From Ascarosepion bandense (Eukaryota; Mollusca; Cephalopoda; Sepiida; Sepiidae): 64,000 nt of DNA. The notes below the pieces were generated by a model, which did not search any database, was not told the origin of the DNA, and saw nothing but the letters and a program-made list of their open reading frames with translations. Both the position numbers and the translations under genes were made by a program. The stretch spans positions 732,501 through 796,500 of the forward strand of contig JBBBDQ010001154.1 in NCBI GenBank assembly GCA_037127315.1, read 5' to 3'. Shown one piece after another: positions 32,124-43,256 of the stretch; position 1 is the first letter of the stretch; every line of letters starts with the position of its first letter.

Positions 32124-32630
32124 CTAGCAGTATAGCCCGCCGTTGCTCGGGTGAAATGAAAGCTTTAAAACTAATCCATGGTCCTGGAGCTCAGACTCAG
32201 CCTAAAGAATATTTGTGTGAAGTTTGGTGAGAATCAGATAAAAATTGTGGATTTGTATAAAGAACATACAGACAGATAAACAGACACACACGCAAGCATC
32301 TTGCCTTTTATTTATATATATAATCGATTTTCTGCACTATTGTAAGAACTGCAACCTTGAAACTTCTGAATATCGTTTCTTATGTCTTTGTCTATGAGTG
32401 TATCAAATTTGATTAAAATTGAACCACTCCTATAACCTGATTTTTTCGATTATCAATTTTTTGATATTTATCGGGAGTACCTCGACACAAAATCTAGCTA
32501 AGAATATTCGCAGACGCTTATAGTACAACTGTGTAAATTTTCAAGAAAATCGGTTCAGCCGTTTCGGAGTCTATAGATAATGGACACACACAGATACATA
32601 GACAAAGTTCCATTTATAAATAAGTTTAGA
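32124..32630 (-). mobile_element. non-autonomous Helitron, copy E (short form, intact ends)
   Basis: At 507 bp, the plus strand starts CTAGCAGTATAGCCCGCCGTT after A and ends AAGTTTAGA before T, an exact A|T insertion. It is the short subfamily and is inserted beside or inside the 3' part of the older Helitron. Confidence 0.8.
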
Positions 32631-32639
32631 TATTTACAC

Positions 32640-34185
32640 TATTTCCATGTAGATAACATTTTGTGTAAGTGTTCTTACATTTTCAATATGACATCTACTT
32701 GGTCCTGATTTGATAAATTCTTTTTAATCAGCAAATATTTTAAGATTTACTGGATCCCCAACTCTACTAAGAGTAGATATATAACTGGTCATGAATAAAT
32801 TTGCGTACAGGCATGTAGATGTCACACTTAGAAAGGCTCTGTCCTTGACTTTTGTTTATAGACATGGCAAAAGCAGGTCTCCCTGGAAATTTGAGTCTTT
32901 CCAAAGTAAATAAAAAAATCAGTATCAGGTGGTTGCAGAATAATGTGGGAATCAAAAGTGTGCGCATTGCATCGACACCAGTTATTTTACATGCAGTGAT
33001 CAGTGCGTTGTGGTGCAGTGGATATCGACTCGGAACAACAAATCGGGGAGCCAAGTTCAAATTCCAGTTAAATTCCTAGCATTCACTTATGCACAAATAC
33101 TCTTGGGAAAGCTATTAATCCATCTCTTTCCCCTCTAGCTATGAATCAAATAACAGGACAGATTGGGTTCTATAGCCTTGGTTGGCAACCAGTCTACTGC
33201 AGAAAGCAATGGCAACCTACTGCGGGATAATCTTCTGCCCAGTCAGCCATGTCTCTTTTGAGACATGATCTCCCAAAACGTGTACCACGTATGGCACTTA
33301 ACTGACTGACTGACTGATCATATTATCTGACACCAACAACACTATAATGCACACATTGCAGTGCCAATTTCTCTTATGTAAGTTTCCTAGCAACATCATA
33401 GGAACATCCTTTTTTAAGCTGATAGTGTGAGGTGGCATGTCACTTATATCAATAGATTTTGGAAATTCAGGAGGACAGAGTGCAGATTGTAGATCATCTG
33501 TTATGGAATCAATACTCCTCAGAGTATATGTCTAACCTAAAAGTTTCCAGATTATCTAGATTGTCAACGTTTTCTTTCTTTGTAGTTAATACTGCTTGTG
33601 ATGGTAACCATTTGTAATTGTTAAAATTTGCCTCTAAACCTTCATAGACATGTTTGATCATATCCTCCATACTGTTGACTTGAAAGTGATGAGGAATCTC
33701 AATTACATCATGTCTTTGAACATTGGGGATTCTTCCTTCACCAACTTGCAATAACCAAACAGAATGAAATGCAAGTTGAGCTTGAGACTTAGTATCATTA
33801 CTGCTGAGACCGTTTTGCACTTTCATATTCCTGGTGAATTCCTAATTCATGCCAAATTACTGCTTTTCTTCAAACATGCTTCAATTAGGGAAGATTTTTG
33901 TGCTCTTTAAACCAAGGGAAGAATTTGACAGAAATCTCCACTTAAAATGATCAATTTACCACCAAAGATAAAGTTTTCATTCATTACATCCTTAAGTGTT
34001 TGATTCGATGTATCACATAGATAACGATAACACATGAGTGCTTCTTCCCATACAATTAAGTGTGCATCATGAAGCAAATGGCCAGTGACATCAAGAGGAA
34101 ATATTTTGCATGTTGAATTACAGTTTATTGGTAACAGGAGCTTGAACTGAAAGTGAGCAGTGTGACTTAGCTTCAATAGTGTGTT
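32640..34185 (-). pseudogene. Helitron Pif1-type helicase, degenerate
   Basis: This is the C-terminal helicase of a RepHel protein, which unwinds DNA during rolling-circle transposition. In minus-strand order it shows LSHTAHFQFKLLLPI, a Walker B-like VWEEALM (DEA expected), FGGKLIILSGDFCQILPLV, then SVWLLQVGEGRIP and WLPSQAVLTTKKENVDNLDN, then PPHTISLKKDVPMMLLGNL, and after a SINE insertion ITACKITGV and RPAFAMSINKSQGQS with DQLYI at the end. The Walker A region is missing because homology stops at about 34185. Frameshifts near 33905 and 33830 are clear. The assignment is firm and the copy is dead. Confidence 0.88.
33008..33325 (+). mobile_element. tRNA-derived SINE inserted in the helicase
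   Basis: This is the most complete SINE in the window. Its head has an A-box-like GTGGTGCAGTGGATA and a B-box-like CAAGTTCAAATTCC, a body with CCATCTCTTTCCCCTCTAGC and GGTTCTATAGCCTTGG, and a (TGAC)n tail. It splits the helicase reading between VLLVSDN and ALITACKITGV. TGATCA occurs on both sides and is a candidate short target duplication. Cephalopods are known to carry tRNA-derived SINEs, but I cannot name the family. Confidence 0.8.
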
Positions 34186-35133
34186 ATGGATATAAGCCAA
34201 CAATAAATACCCACCCTCTTCCCATATCACACACATGCTAGCAACAGACACACACCCACCTCCGATATCATACATAAGCCATATACGCGTAGGCAAAAAC
34301 AGCAGAAGCAGCAGACAAAAGAAGCGAAGTGATTGGCTAAGGATAACCAATCAGCAAATTTTAGCACCAAAATACACAGACCACAAGGTGGACTAAGAAA
34401 AAAGGTCAGTAGCCAGCTGAATCCCGACAGGTTAAGTCAGACTAATTGCAACTAAAAAATTAGACAAGACCACGCATTCCCTGAGGCAGGAAACAAGTCA
34501 CATTATTCAGTTGCCGAGAATGTAAGAAAGATAGTCTATTGCAGAATATAGCCGTTGCACTCAAGGATCTCTGAAGAAAGAAGAAAGCTTGGTACCAAAG
34601 AAATATAATTCCCAACCATCAGAGAAAAGGAAGACGAAGACTGAAGCTGTTCATTAAAGCATTTTAGCATTAGCCTACAAACACCACAAAAGTATTACAT
34701 ACGTGCAAACACCTTTACAAATGTTGAAATAGAATATGATCTATATGTCTTTGTTGGTTTGTTCCGTTCGCCACTCAACGTCTTATCAGGAATTAAGACC
34801 AATATCATATTTATCCACCCCTTCCCATATTTGTTATTCACCCCACTTTTCTTTGTTCATTAAATTGTTATATTTTATGCTTGGTGTTTTTTTTTACTCA
34901 TTCATGGTCAACGGTCGGTAGAATGTGTTAATGAATGGGGATCCAGAAATATTATTTTATTTTTTTTATCTTTGTCTATTCCGCCAACAAGCTTTCAATG
35001 TAAGGGAGAGAACCCTAGCACTTTAGTGAAATATTAAAGTTCAATAATAAAAGATTTGTCGTTGTGGAATATTTGATCCATACTAAGTAGGGATCTATGA
35101 CAAGTGTCACAGCATTGCTCAATGATGCTGTCA
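34186..35133. other. unassigned insertion-like DNA upstream of the helicase
   Basis: Helicase homology stops abruptly at about 34185 and Rep homology resumes near 35530. The intervening DNA is more GC-rich and less repetitive than its surroundings. It may be another element's non-coding end, but I found no terminal repeats. Confidence 0.4.
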
Positions 35134-35311
35134 CAATAATTAGTTGGTTGTCTTTGTAGATGTATAACAATAATTAGTTGGTTGTCTTTGTAGATGTATA
35201 ACAATAATTAGTTGGTTGTCTTTGTAGATGTATAACAATAATTAGTTGGTTGTCTTTGTAGATGTATAACAATAATTAGTTGGTTGTCTTTGTAGATGTA
35301 TAACAATAATA
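35134..35311. repeat. 34-bp minisatellite, 5 perfect copies
   Basis: Unit starts are 35134, 35168, 35202, 35236 and 35270, with a partial sixth at 35304. The unit begins CAATAATTAGTTGGTTGTCT and all full copies are identical, so the expansion is recent. There are no spacers. Confidence 0.98.
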
Positions 35312-35529
35312 TATTAAGAAGTAAGTCTTACCAGTGCTACCAGGTGAATAAATATCAAACCACTTTCATTTTTTATCAATTTTCTGTTGAATTTTTTACA
35401 AAAATGATTCTCTGGTCATTATTTAGCATATGGATGTTTGCAATCCATAATTTTTTGGTATTCGGATCTATCTCATCTTCTTTAAGTAGAACATTATTCA
35501 TTGAGGTCCCACACACCCACAGACATTTG
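35312..35529. other. unassigned DNA
   Basis: Nothing recognised. Confidence 0.4.
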
Positions 35530-35633
35530 CCCAAGTCTAAAATAAAGTAGGTTTGCCAAATTTTCTAACTATGGCCATTGCATCCTGGTAGTGTTTTGCC
35601 ATTTATCGAAGGAATTCCTGTAAATTAACTTGG

Positions 35634-35668
<35 letters not shown>

Positions 35669-35850
35669 AGTATAGCATTAATTTATAAATCTGCTCTTAA
35701 GGTTGCTTGATTGTTATGAACATATCATCGACAGCTTGATTGTACTTTGCCAAAATGATCTACGCAGTATTGCTGAAGTAAATACTGACCTAATTGCAAT
35801 ATATTTGTAGATCATATTTTTTTCATGATGCTGTAACAATAAAATTGAAC
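35530..35850 (-). pseudogene. Helitron replication-initiator fragment 2
   Basis: This has the same minus-strand blocks as 31015-31426: LQLGQYLLQQYCVDHFGKVQ, NNQATLRADL, and YQDAMAIVRKFGKPT in another frame. A TA run of about 29 bp (35637-35665) has replaced the ILPSSF segment. It is upstream of the helicase in the sense of transcription, so it may be the N-terminal half of the same element. Confidence 0.78.
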
Positions 35851-36047
35851 TACGGAAATTTGACGGTTGACATTTTGATTCATTAATCCAAAGTGCCACC
35901 AATCTAGGCCAGATAGAAAAAAAAAATACAGGTACATAATTGGGTCATATGATTGATGCAAGTCACTTAATATTTGTCAACAATCTTGATTTTTCCTAGC
36001 TCTGAATTTTGTTACAACCATTTGTTTTGAACAATTGTTTTCCTCAT
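35851..36047. other. unassigned DNA
   Basis: Nothing recognised. The Ty3/gypsy LTR starts at 36048. Confidence 0.4.
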
Positions 36048-36271
36048 TGTTGTGACCTAAAAGGTTACTGAATAAGTAATAACCAAAACTGAGGTTGGAA
36101 ACAAAAAATATTTATAACATCATCAAATACAAGACTTGTAAGTTGTATGAAGTAGATAATCACTGCTAGTAGAGAATTGCTAGATAATAAGAAACACCAA
36201 ACTCTCAATAGGGTCCGTATTATATAGGAATTGGGATACACCCATTACTGTCAATAGTCACTTACATAACA
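36048..36271 (-). mobile_element. 3' LTR of a Ty3/gypsy element
   Basis: On the minus strand the 224-bp segment begins TGTTATGTAAG and ends GGTCACAACA, giving TGTT..AACA ends. It contains a TATA-like CCTATATAATACGG. A purine run (AAAAAAAAAAGGG) lies directly before it, the position of the polypurine tract that primes plus-strand DNA. Confidence 0.75.
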
Positions 36272-36290
36272 ACCCTTTTTTTTTTAGATT
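36272..36290 (-). other. polypurine tract
   Basis: On the minus strand a run of A ending in GGGT immediately precedes the LTR start TGTTATG. Confidence 0.65.
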
Positions 36291-36870
36291 TACTTTGCAA
36301 AGAGTCAGTTTTTTTGCCTTTTAGGGCTGATGTCAATCCTTTCCGTAACCCTTCTTTTTCTCTTATTACACTTTTTCCGAACTTATACTTCAGATGCTTT
36401 CTGAGGGATGGACACCTCAAATGTATCAAAAAGAACGTCCATAGGTTCGACCTTGTCTGGAGTATTGTTCTCATCCCTTGTATATCTACTTTTGATTTGA
36501 TTAAAGTGCCTTTTTTGCACTATTTCTGGTTCTTTGACCTGATATACCATCTTTCCGATTCTTCTGACAATAGTTCCGACTTTCCAATGTGTTTTATTTG
36601 TTTGATATATCTGGTAAAAAAAACCTTTTGTTCGATTTTATAAAAATTCTTTTCAACTTTTTACACCATATGAACATATTTTTTTCTTATTAGTTTGTCA
36701 AATATGGATTGTGTTTTATGAGCAAACAATTTCCACTCGTGTCATGGCTAAAGGTGCATTTATATTTGGTGTAAACACCTGCAAAAATTGACGTAATGCT
36801 GCATCTGTGGATCCACAGTTTTGCCAATATTTTGTTTGTGGAATGTTTAGTTGTGTTCAGCCAAAACCTT
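36291..36870 (-). pseudogene. Ty3/gypsy integrase C-terminal region, degenerate
   Basis: Minus-strand frames show LRQFLQVFTPNINAPLAMT, KTQSIFDKLIRKK, then HWKVGTIVRRIGKMVYQVK and KRHFNQIKSRYTRDE. These match the end of the integrase of Ty3/gypsy elements: LxxFLxxYRxTPN, SPAExxFGRxxRSxFDxL, and the WxxGTIxxRxGxxxYxV..RHxNQLR fold that follows the catalytic core. Frameshifts and a stop separate the blocks. Position directly before the polypurine tract and LTR fits. Confidence 0.8.
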
Positions 36871-38114
36871 TGTTCCAAAAATGTTGTATTGATGATCTTT
36901 TTCTTGAAGTTGGCCAAAATCATTGCCACCAAAACTTCATCGCGTACCTCATGTGTAGTGAATGAGTAATGGTACCTTTATCACTACAAAAACAAATCCT
37001 GAAAAAGTTCCATGCAGAACACTCTGGTATATCCAGAATGAAAAGCATAATAAGATGCTATATATCTTTTGGATTTATTTAGAAATAAAAATTTATGTTG
37101 CATTTATTTTGTTTGTATAATAAAAACCAGAGAATACTCAAAGAATTTTATAAGAATTTCTTTTAATAAGAACGGATATCATAAACTGAAAACACCATAT
37201 ATCATTTGTATCAATATATTCTTAAAGTTTTATTAATATTGTTTAAATATGAATTTCATTGGGGAAACATTCATTTGCAGGACATAAAATATGACCTCGT
37301 TAAGTTCTTGTCAATGAGTATAAACTTATTTACCAAATTTTACAGAACTACATTGTGAGTTTCAATTTTTCAAATCAAGAGTCAAAAAACGACTGACATT
37401 CCTCTACTCTGTGTATGTGAAAAAGAAAAAAATCCATATAAAACTATGAATTAAATTGGGAAGAGATAAGTAGGGCTAGCTGAAGGTAGAAATAAAGATG
37501 TCAATCAACCTGAGTATCTGTAATCTAGTTTGGCCATTAGAATTTTTTAATGAATGTCTTGTCACTCAGTAATTAAAATGTCAGTTGACAGCAGGATTTA
37601 TAATATACAGGCTGTTAATGAATGAGACAAATAGGAGAGAAAGAGATGAGAGAGAATGTGCTTAATAGAAGTGGGAAGAGAAGGTTAAAGCAGGAAAATG
37701 GCTTCTGCTAAGAAAACAAAAATCAATAGTAAATGAAATTCTTTATTTGCTGGTAAAGTGATTGCTAGTAAGGTGATGTGTGAAATATCTGTCAAGACCC
37801 CCAATGCAGGCCTGTTAATGATGGATACTTTGATCGATTAATAAACTCATCAATATGCTGAAATTCCCTAAAACCTATAAGTATACAACTAACAAAAAAA
37901 AAAAACCCCAAAAAACTATGAGGTACTGCCCAAAATGTTGGGAAATTTGGGCAGCTAAAGCCTAAAATGACATCAAGATAAAAAGACAAAAAATAAAAGA
38001 ATAGAAAATGAGTTTATTTTTGTTTTTTTTAAATTATTTCCTCATGATTTTTAGTGAATAGAGAAATGTCTGAGAAGAATGGGAAACAGGATCACTTGAC
38101 AGATGAACATTCTT
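36871..38114. other. unassigned DNA
   Basis: The first 150 bp may be more decayed integrase. The rest shows nothing recognisable. Confidence 0.4.
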
Positions 38115-38990
38115 CTTCTATATGCCATGTTCTTTCAGGATGTTGGTGAACATGGCTCTCCACAATTTCCTGTCCTTTGTATCTCTTAATAAATTTTGTC
38201 TGTTTGTTATCTGTCCTAAACTTTGTTCTGCCACTAATTTACTTAAGCTCAAGTAGGTCATGTGTTGTTTTTGTTGGTCACTCTAGCCTTCAATTTGTCC
38301 TGTGAGTATCAAATTTTCCAAGTCCTCTTTCCCTAGAAATTTCACCTCTCTTTTTGATGTTAAGTATCAGTGTTCTTTTAACTTTTCTTTTTACTAAAAC
38401 TTTGTAGCATGTTTAGTTCTCAGCATCCTTCTGCAGAACCAGATTTCTGTTGCTTCACCTTCTCTTCTTCATCTGTGAGGAGACTGTCCAGTATTCACTG
38501 CCATAGAGGAGGACTGATATTACATAACAGTTCAGTAAATTTTTCTTTGTCTTTAACAAAATTTTCCTGTTTCTTAATACTAGTCTTACCGTTTGGAAGG
38601 TACTTTCACTAGTCCAATGTGTCTTCGTATTTCAGTATTGCACTTTTGTCTTCTGTTAAAACACAACCAGGAATATTTAAATGGTACTTGTTTGATTTAT
38701 TTATCTTCAATTTGTAACTGTTTCTTTTGCTGAGAGCCATACATTCTGTTTTCTTTCAACTGATCTTTACTTTCTTCTTCTTGCTTCCCTTCATTACATT
38801 CTGTAGAGGTTCCTGTAGTTTCCAATTTCTGTTCAAATCAACACTGTCATTTGCATATTTTATGTTAAGATTGTATCCACTAAAAATGAATCTTTTCTAT
38901 AATTAGTGAATGCATTTTCTATTCATATACAGGCAGTATGCTGGAGGGGGGGTGCAAACAGTTCAAATGTATGAGATTTTTTTGTAGCAT
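38115..38990 (-). pseudogene. RTE-type LINE remnant 1
   Basis: The minus strand carries the 3' half of an RTE reverse transcriptase. NLNIKYANDSV corresponds to NNIRYADDTV, with the second catalytic Asp lost. Further on, the sequence parallels 46415-47420 block by block, down to the 3' end near TTCTTCTATATGCCATGTTC. Frames are badly broken. Confidence 0.65.
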
Positions 38991-39102
38991 TCTATTCCAT
39001 TTTAAAGAACTTCCAAGAAAAAGAAATAAAATGTTTTTCTACAACATGATTTGGTCCTGTTACATAATGACATACCAAAGAGATCCTTTGTCCATAATAT
39101 TA

Positions 39103-39796
39103 CTAGTAGTATAGCCCGACATTGCTCGGGTGTAAGGAAAGATTTAAAACTAATCCATGGTCCTGAAGCTCAGACTCTTTGGACGTTGGCATGAAAGACT
39201 AAAAAGCGAAACCATAGACTGAAAGAAAATGAATGGATGTAAGTCAAATTTTGATTTCCTGGTATCGATATCAAATAAGTTTTTTTCATTGTAAACTGAA
39301 TTTTGAAGGTTAAATAAATCCTCTGAGTAAATGGTATCATGGCTGAGACTAAGAACTACAATTATACCTACTTAGAGCCAAACCCAAAGCAAAAACTAAA
39401 ATAAAAGGGCTGAAAAAATACAGACATACAGGCAGATAAACAGACACACACACACACAAACATCTTGCCTTTTATATATATATATATATATATATTATTG
39501 AGTTTCTGCACTATTGTAAGAACTGCAACCTTGAAACTTCTGAATATCGTTTCTTATGCCCTTGTCTATAAGTGTATCAAATTTGATTAAAATCGAACCA
39601 CTCCTTCTATCACCCGATTTATTTGATTATCAATTTTTGATATTTATTGGGGGTACTTCGACACAAAACCTAGCTAAAAACACTTGCAGATGCTTATAGT
39701 ACAACTGTGTAAATTTTCAAGGAACTCGGTTCAGCCGTTTTGGAGTCTATAGGTAACGGACACACACACACACAAAGTTCCATTCATAAATAAGAT
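39103..39796 (-). mobile_element. non-autonomous Helitron, copy F (long form)
   Basis: The plus strand starts CTAGTAGTATAGCCCGACATT. The long-form block with GACTCTTTGGACGTTGGCAT and AAATAAGTTTTTTTCATTG is present, followed by CA and TA runs and the closing CCATTCATAAATAAG. The 5' TTTAGA end has decayed. Confidence 0.75.
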
Positions 39797-39906
39797 AATT
39801 CTTGTTCCTTCATTAGTTTGAAAGTTACTTAGCCCACACATTATGCTATGCCATTACCACATATAAATAATAGACTATTCTGTTTTGATTGCAACAAAAG
39901 AAGAAA

Positions 39907-39908
<2 letters not shown>
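39797..39908. other. short unassigned DNA
   Basis: Nothing recognised. Confidence 0.4.
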
Positions 39909-39957
<49 letters not shown>

Positions 39958-40095
39958 AAGAATCACAAGATAGCCAAAACCTATCGCGGTTTCACACAAC
40001 GGCTCGTCAGAATATATATATATATATATACACACATATCTATATCTATCAGAATATGTATATATATATATATATACACATATCTATATCTATCA

Positions 40096-40136
<41 letters not shown>

Positions 40137-40138
40137 CA
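39909..40138. repeat. compound TA-rich microsatellite cluster
   Basis: Four TA-rich tracts are separated by short unique segments, including two copies of ATATCTATATCTATCAGAAT. Long Tyr/Ile open frames on both strands (39885-40346, 39889-40173, 39981-40169) are translations of this cluster. Confidence 0.95.
39961..40010 (-). other. CTGACGA..GAAAC motif inside the TA cluster
   Basis: On the minus strand CTGACGA (40010-40004) precedes GCCGTTGTGT and GAAACCGCGATAGG (from 39993). The sequence downstream of GAAACCG resembles the right half of the hairpin at 11486-11577, so the two belong to one family of element ends. Confidence 0.4.
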
Positions 40139-41060
40139 CATATCTATCAGAGATGCTGTTTGGTTTCATTTAGAAAAAGAAAGGAATGATAGAGGTATAA
40201 TCCCACCAGTTCGATCTTGGGTTAAAACCTGGTCAGTAGTAACCAAATATAACCCTCACTACATGGTGCCTATAAAAGATGATGTAATCACAGATAGTGA
40301 TCCAGTCCTCAGGATCTTACGAAATTTTAACCACACCCTGTGTTAGGCAATACCGTTGATGGCTACTTCAATCTGCCCACATTGTGTTACTGATTTCAGA
40401 ACAGTGAAAGATCAAATGTTGTTGGTAATTGAAGTGCTGGATCCAGCCATGGTAGAAGTTATACCAAGGAAGGAAATATCCTCACAAATCAAAAAACAAA
40501 AAACAAAATGGAATTGTTGGGTTAATCTTCAATTGGTTTATATAGTTCTTGGTACAACAGAAATTAACCCTTCACACATCAATTTCTATAGTGACACTTG
40601 GCATGATCAAAAATTCTAGAGCAGTGTTCAATTTCTTTAGAGTTCAGAGATTTGGTAGGAGCCGATGTGAAGACTGGTGACATTGATATGGGGGATTTGC
40701 TGCGCAAGTCCCCGAGTTTCTAAAGTTGTCTGCTTTTATGCATTCCAGCACAAACCTGGCATGGGGTGCTCGACAGTTCAGAGGATTCAGTGATCCCCCA
40801 GCTCTCTCATTAATCTCTATCGTGTTCTTTGTTGCCATAACATTCCAAATTTGGAGAATTATCCACCTTTCTTGGGAGTTGTCACAGGGATCTCTCCTCC
40901 CGTCAACTCTCATCTGTTTTAATTCTACTTCACACCATTACTCTATATGGGCAGTGATAAATTCCCCCTCTTCCTCTTCAGCATTCAACCCCAACCTACT
41001 TCCTAGGGAAGGCACAACTGTCTTTGTGACGAATCTAATTTTTAAAGTGTGTGGGTGAAA
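40139..41060 (+). other. unassigned, coding-like and GC-richer region
   Basis: Adjacent plus-strand open frames (to 40346, 40356-40619, 40726-41058) read like one decayed coding region, with composition less AT-rich than the surroundings. I recognise no domain. It may be an LTR-element gag or a lost host gene. Confidence 0.3.
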
Positions 41061-42763
41061 GGGCAGATTTATATTCTAGTTATTAATTTTAATTCTCTCA
41101 ATTTTGTGAGGAAGAGATGAAATTATTAGACTGTTGATTTGTTGTTGTTAAATGCTTTTTTTGCTTAATCTCGAATTTTGAAAAAGAATTTGTTTTCAAA
41201 CTTTTTGTTTAAATTTTGAGTTAGATTTTGTCAGTGAAAATAATGCCCCATCCACCTCTCTTTCTTGGCTAAATACATGTGTTTTCTTAATTCCTTAATG
41301 AAGTATAAAAATTATTTCTCATTTCCAGCACCTTATTTTGCCCCAGCATAAATATAAACCATACGTATCTTTTTCTTTGTCAACAATATTTGTTTTCTCA
41401 AATTCTCAAGGAAGTGGCAATATTATTTCTTGATCGTTTCATTGCATGCCAGATTCATGATTGATAAAAAATAAAACCTTGGTGCATTGTCCCAATTTGT
41501 AAGGGATAGAAAATACAGATGGCTCTCCTCACTTCCTATTAAGTCTTCCATCCTATCCTTCTTCCTTCTAGCCTTTACTATTGACTCTTTATGGCCTCTC
41601 CAGCTATAGTTTAACATTAACCACTTCATACAACAGTATCACAAGGAAGGGATAATGCTCTCATATGTTTAATGTCTGCTTCAGTGAAATGGAAAGCCTT
41701 ACCAATTTTGAATCTTCTTCATTTGTATCTTATAATTTTATAAATAATGACCTGCATTTATACTTATTGTTGTTATTGCAATATTTGGTTAAGCTTAAAT
41801 ATTTAAAAATATAATAGGGAACTTTCCATGGATATTTTAGTTGTGGAAATTGCAATGAGTTTATTCAATCTTTAAATTAAGAATTAAGATTCTTAAATTA
41901 AATAAGAAATTAGAATAAGAAAACCATGAAAATTTTCCTGGGTACCGCTTCTTAAAAAGATTCCTAAAGTATTGTACTGAAGTAAGACAAATACTACAAT
42001 TCTACTAAAATGTCAAAACTCTGCCCAAGAATACCAAATACTTGGATGCCTTACAATCAATATAAGTTGATGGCCATACATTCAAATTGTTTAAATAAAG
42101 AGACATGGTAAAAAGGAAAAAGACAATTTAACAAAACAATAAGTTGATTATAAGAATACAAACCAATTAGTGACATTATCAAAATGCTAATTAGAACCAA
42201 AATGAAATGTTATTTCTGACATTATCTCAACAGAGCAAATCACTATTCATGATTTTGACTTGTCAGAGAAACTTAGTCTTTATACTTTTGAAAGTCTCTT
42301 CTAATTAACAATAAAGAAGGACAAGACAATTATTTCCATTTGATTGGTTTAGAAATACAAGGAAGAACAGACATTAAAACGTTTTTTTAATTTCTGAAAT
42401 GTCATTCCTCTTAATTTGTTATTAGTTTTTCTTTCATCTTATTTTGTTGCTTTTAATCACAAAGACTGCGACATTTTTACTGTAAGAATAAAAAAATAAC
42501 AGTTAATCAAGCAAGCAGAAATGAGTTTGATTATTAATTTTCACAAGATTTTATTTATTTTTATTATCATAACACTCAAGTTTTCTATTTATATTCAATA
42601 ACTATTAAGCAGCAAAAATTAGCCTCTGACAGGATTTAAACTTGCATCCCATATATTTAACAAACTCTCTGACTTGAACAGTTTTTAACATTAGCATTCT
42701 CACATAAATCTATTTTGGAAATCTCTTAGAAACCTAAAAGGATTTGTTAGTATTTATTAATAA
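41061..42763. other. unassigned AT-rich DNA
   Basis: Nothing recognised. Confidence 0.4.
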
Positions 42764-43256
42764 CTAGCAGTATAACCCGACGTTGCTCGGGTGTAATGAA
42801 AGCTTTAAAACTAATCCATGGTCCTGGAGCTCAGACTCAGCCTAAAGAATATTTGTGTGAAGTTTGGTGAGAATGGGATAAAAATTGTGGATTTGTATAA
42901 AGGACATACAGACAGATAAACAGACACACATGCAAGCATTTTATATATATATTATCAATTTTCTGCACTATTGTAAGAACTGCAACCTTGAAACTTCTGA
43001 ATATCGTTTCTTATGTCTGTCTATAAGTGTATCAAATTTGATTAAAATCGAACCACTCCTTTTATAACCCGATTTTTTCGATTATCGATATTTATCGGGG
43101 ATATCTCGACACAAAACCTAGCTAAGAACACTCACAGACGCGTATAGTAGAACTGTGTAAATTTTCAAGAAAATCGGTTCAGCCGTTTGGGAGTCTATAG
43201 GTAACAGATACACACACACAGACACACACAAAGTTCCATTTATAAATAAGTTTAGA
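42764..43256 (-). mobile_element. non-autonomous Helitron, copy G (short form)
   Basis: At 493 bp, the plus strand starts CTAGCAGTATAACCCGACGTT after A and ends AAGTTTAGA before T. It is nearly the same as copy E, including AGAATATTTGTGTGAAGTTT, so the short form is a real subfamily. Confidence 0.8.

Noticed and set aside
32767..33060. ORF starting at the Met at 33060 as a complete protein
   Set aside because: Its first 17 or so residues come from the SINE. Only the part after the SINE is helicase.
33907..34350. Full ORF of 147 residues as helicase
   Set aside because: Homology begins only at about 34185. The N-terminal hydrophobic part belongs to unrelated DNA.
35134..35311. CRISPR-like array
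   Set aside because: The 34-bp units are directly contiguous without spacers and the genome is eukaryotic.
39885..40346. 153-residue open frame rich in Tyr and Ile
   Set aside because: It is a translation of TA microsatellites and lacks any domain.
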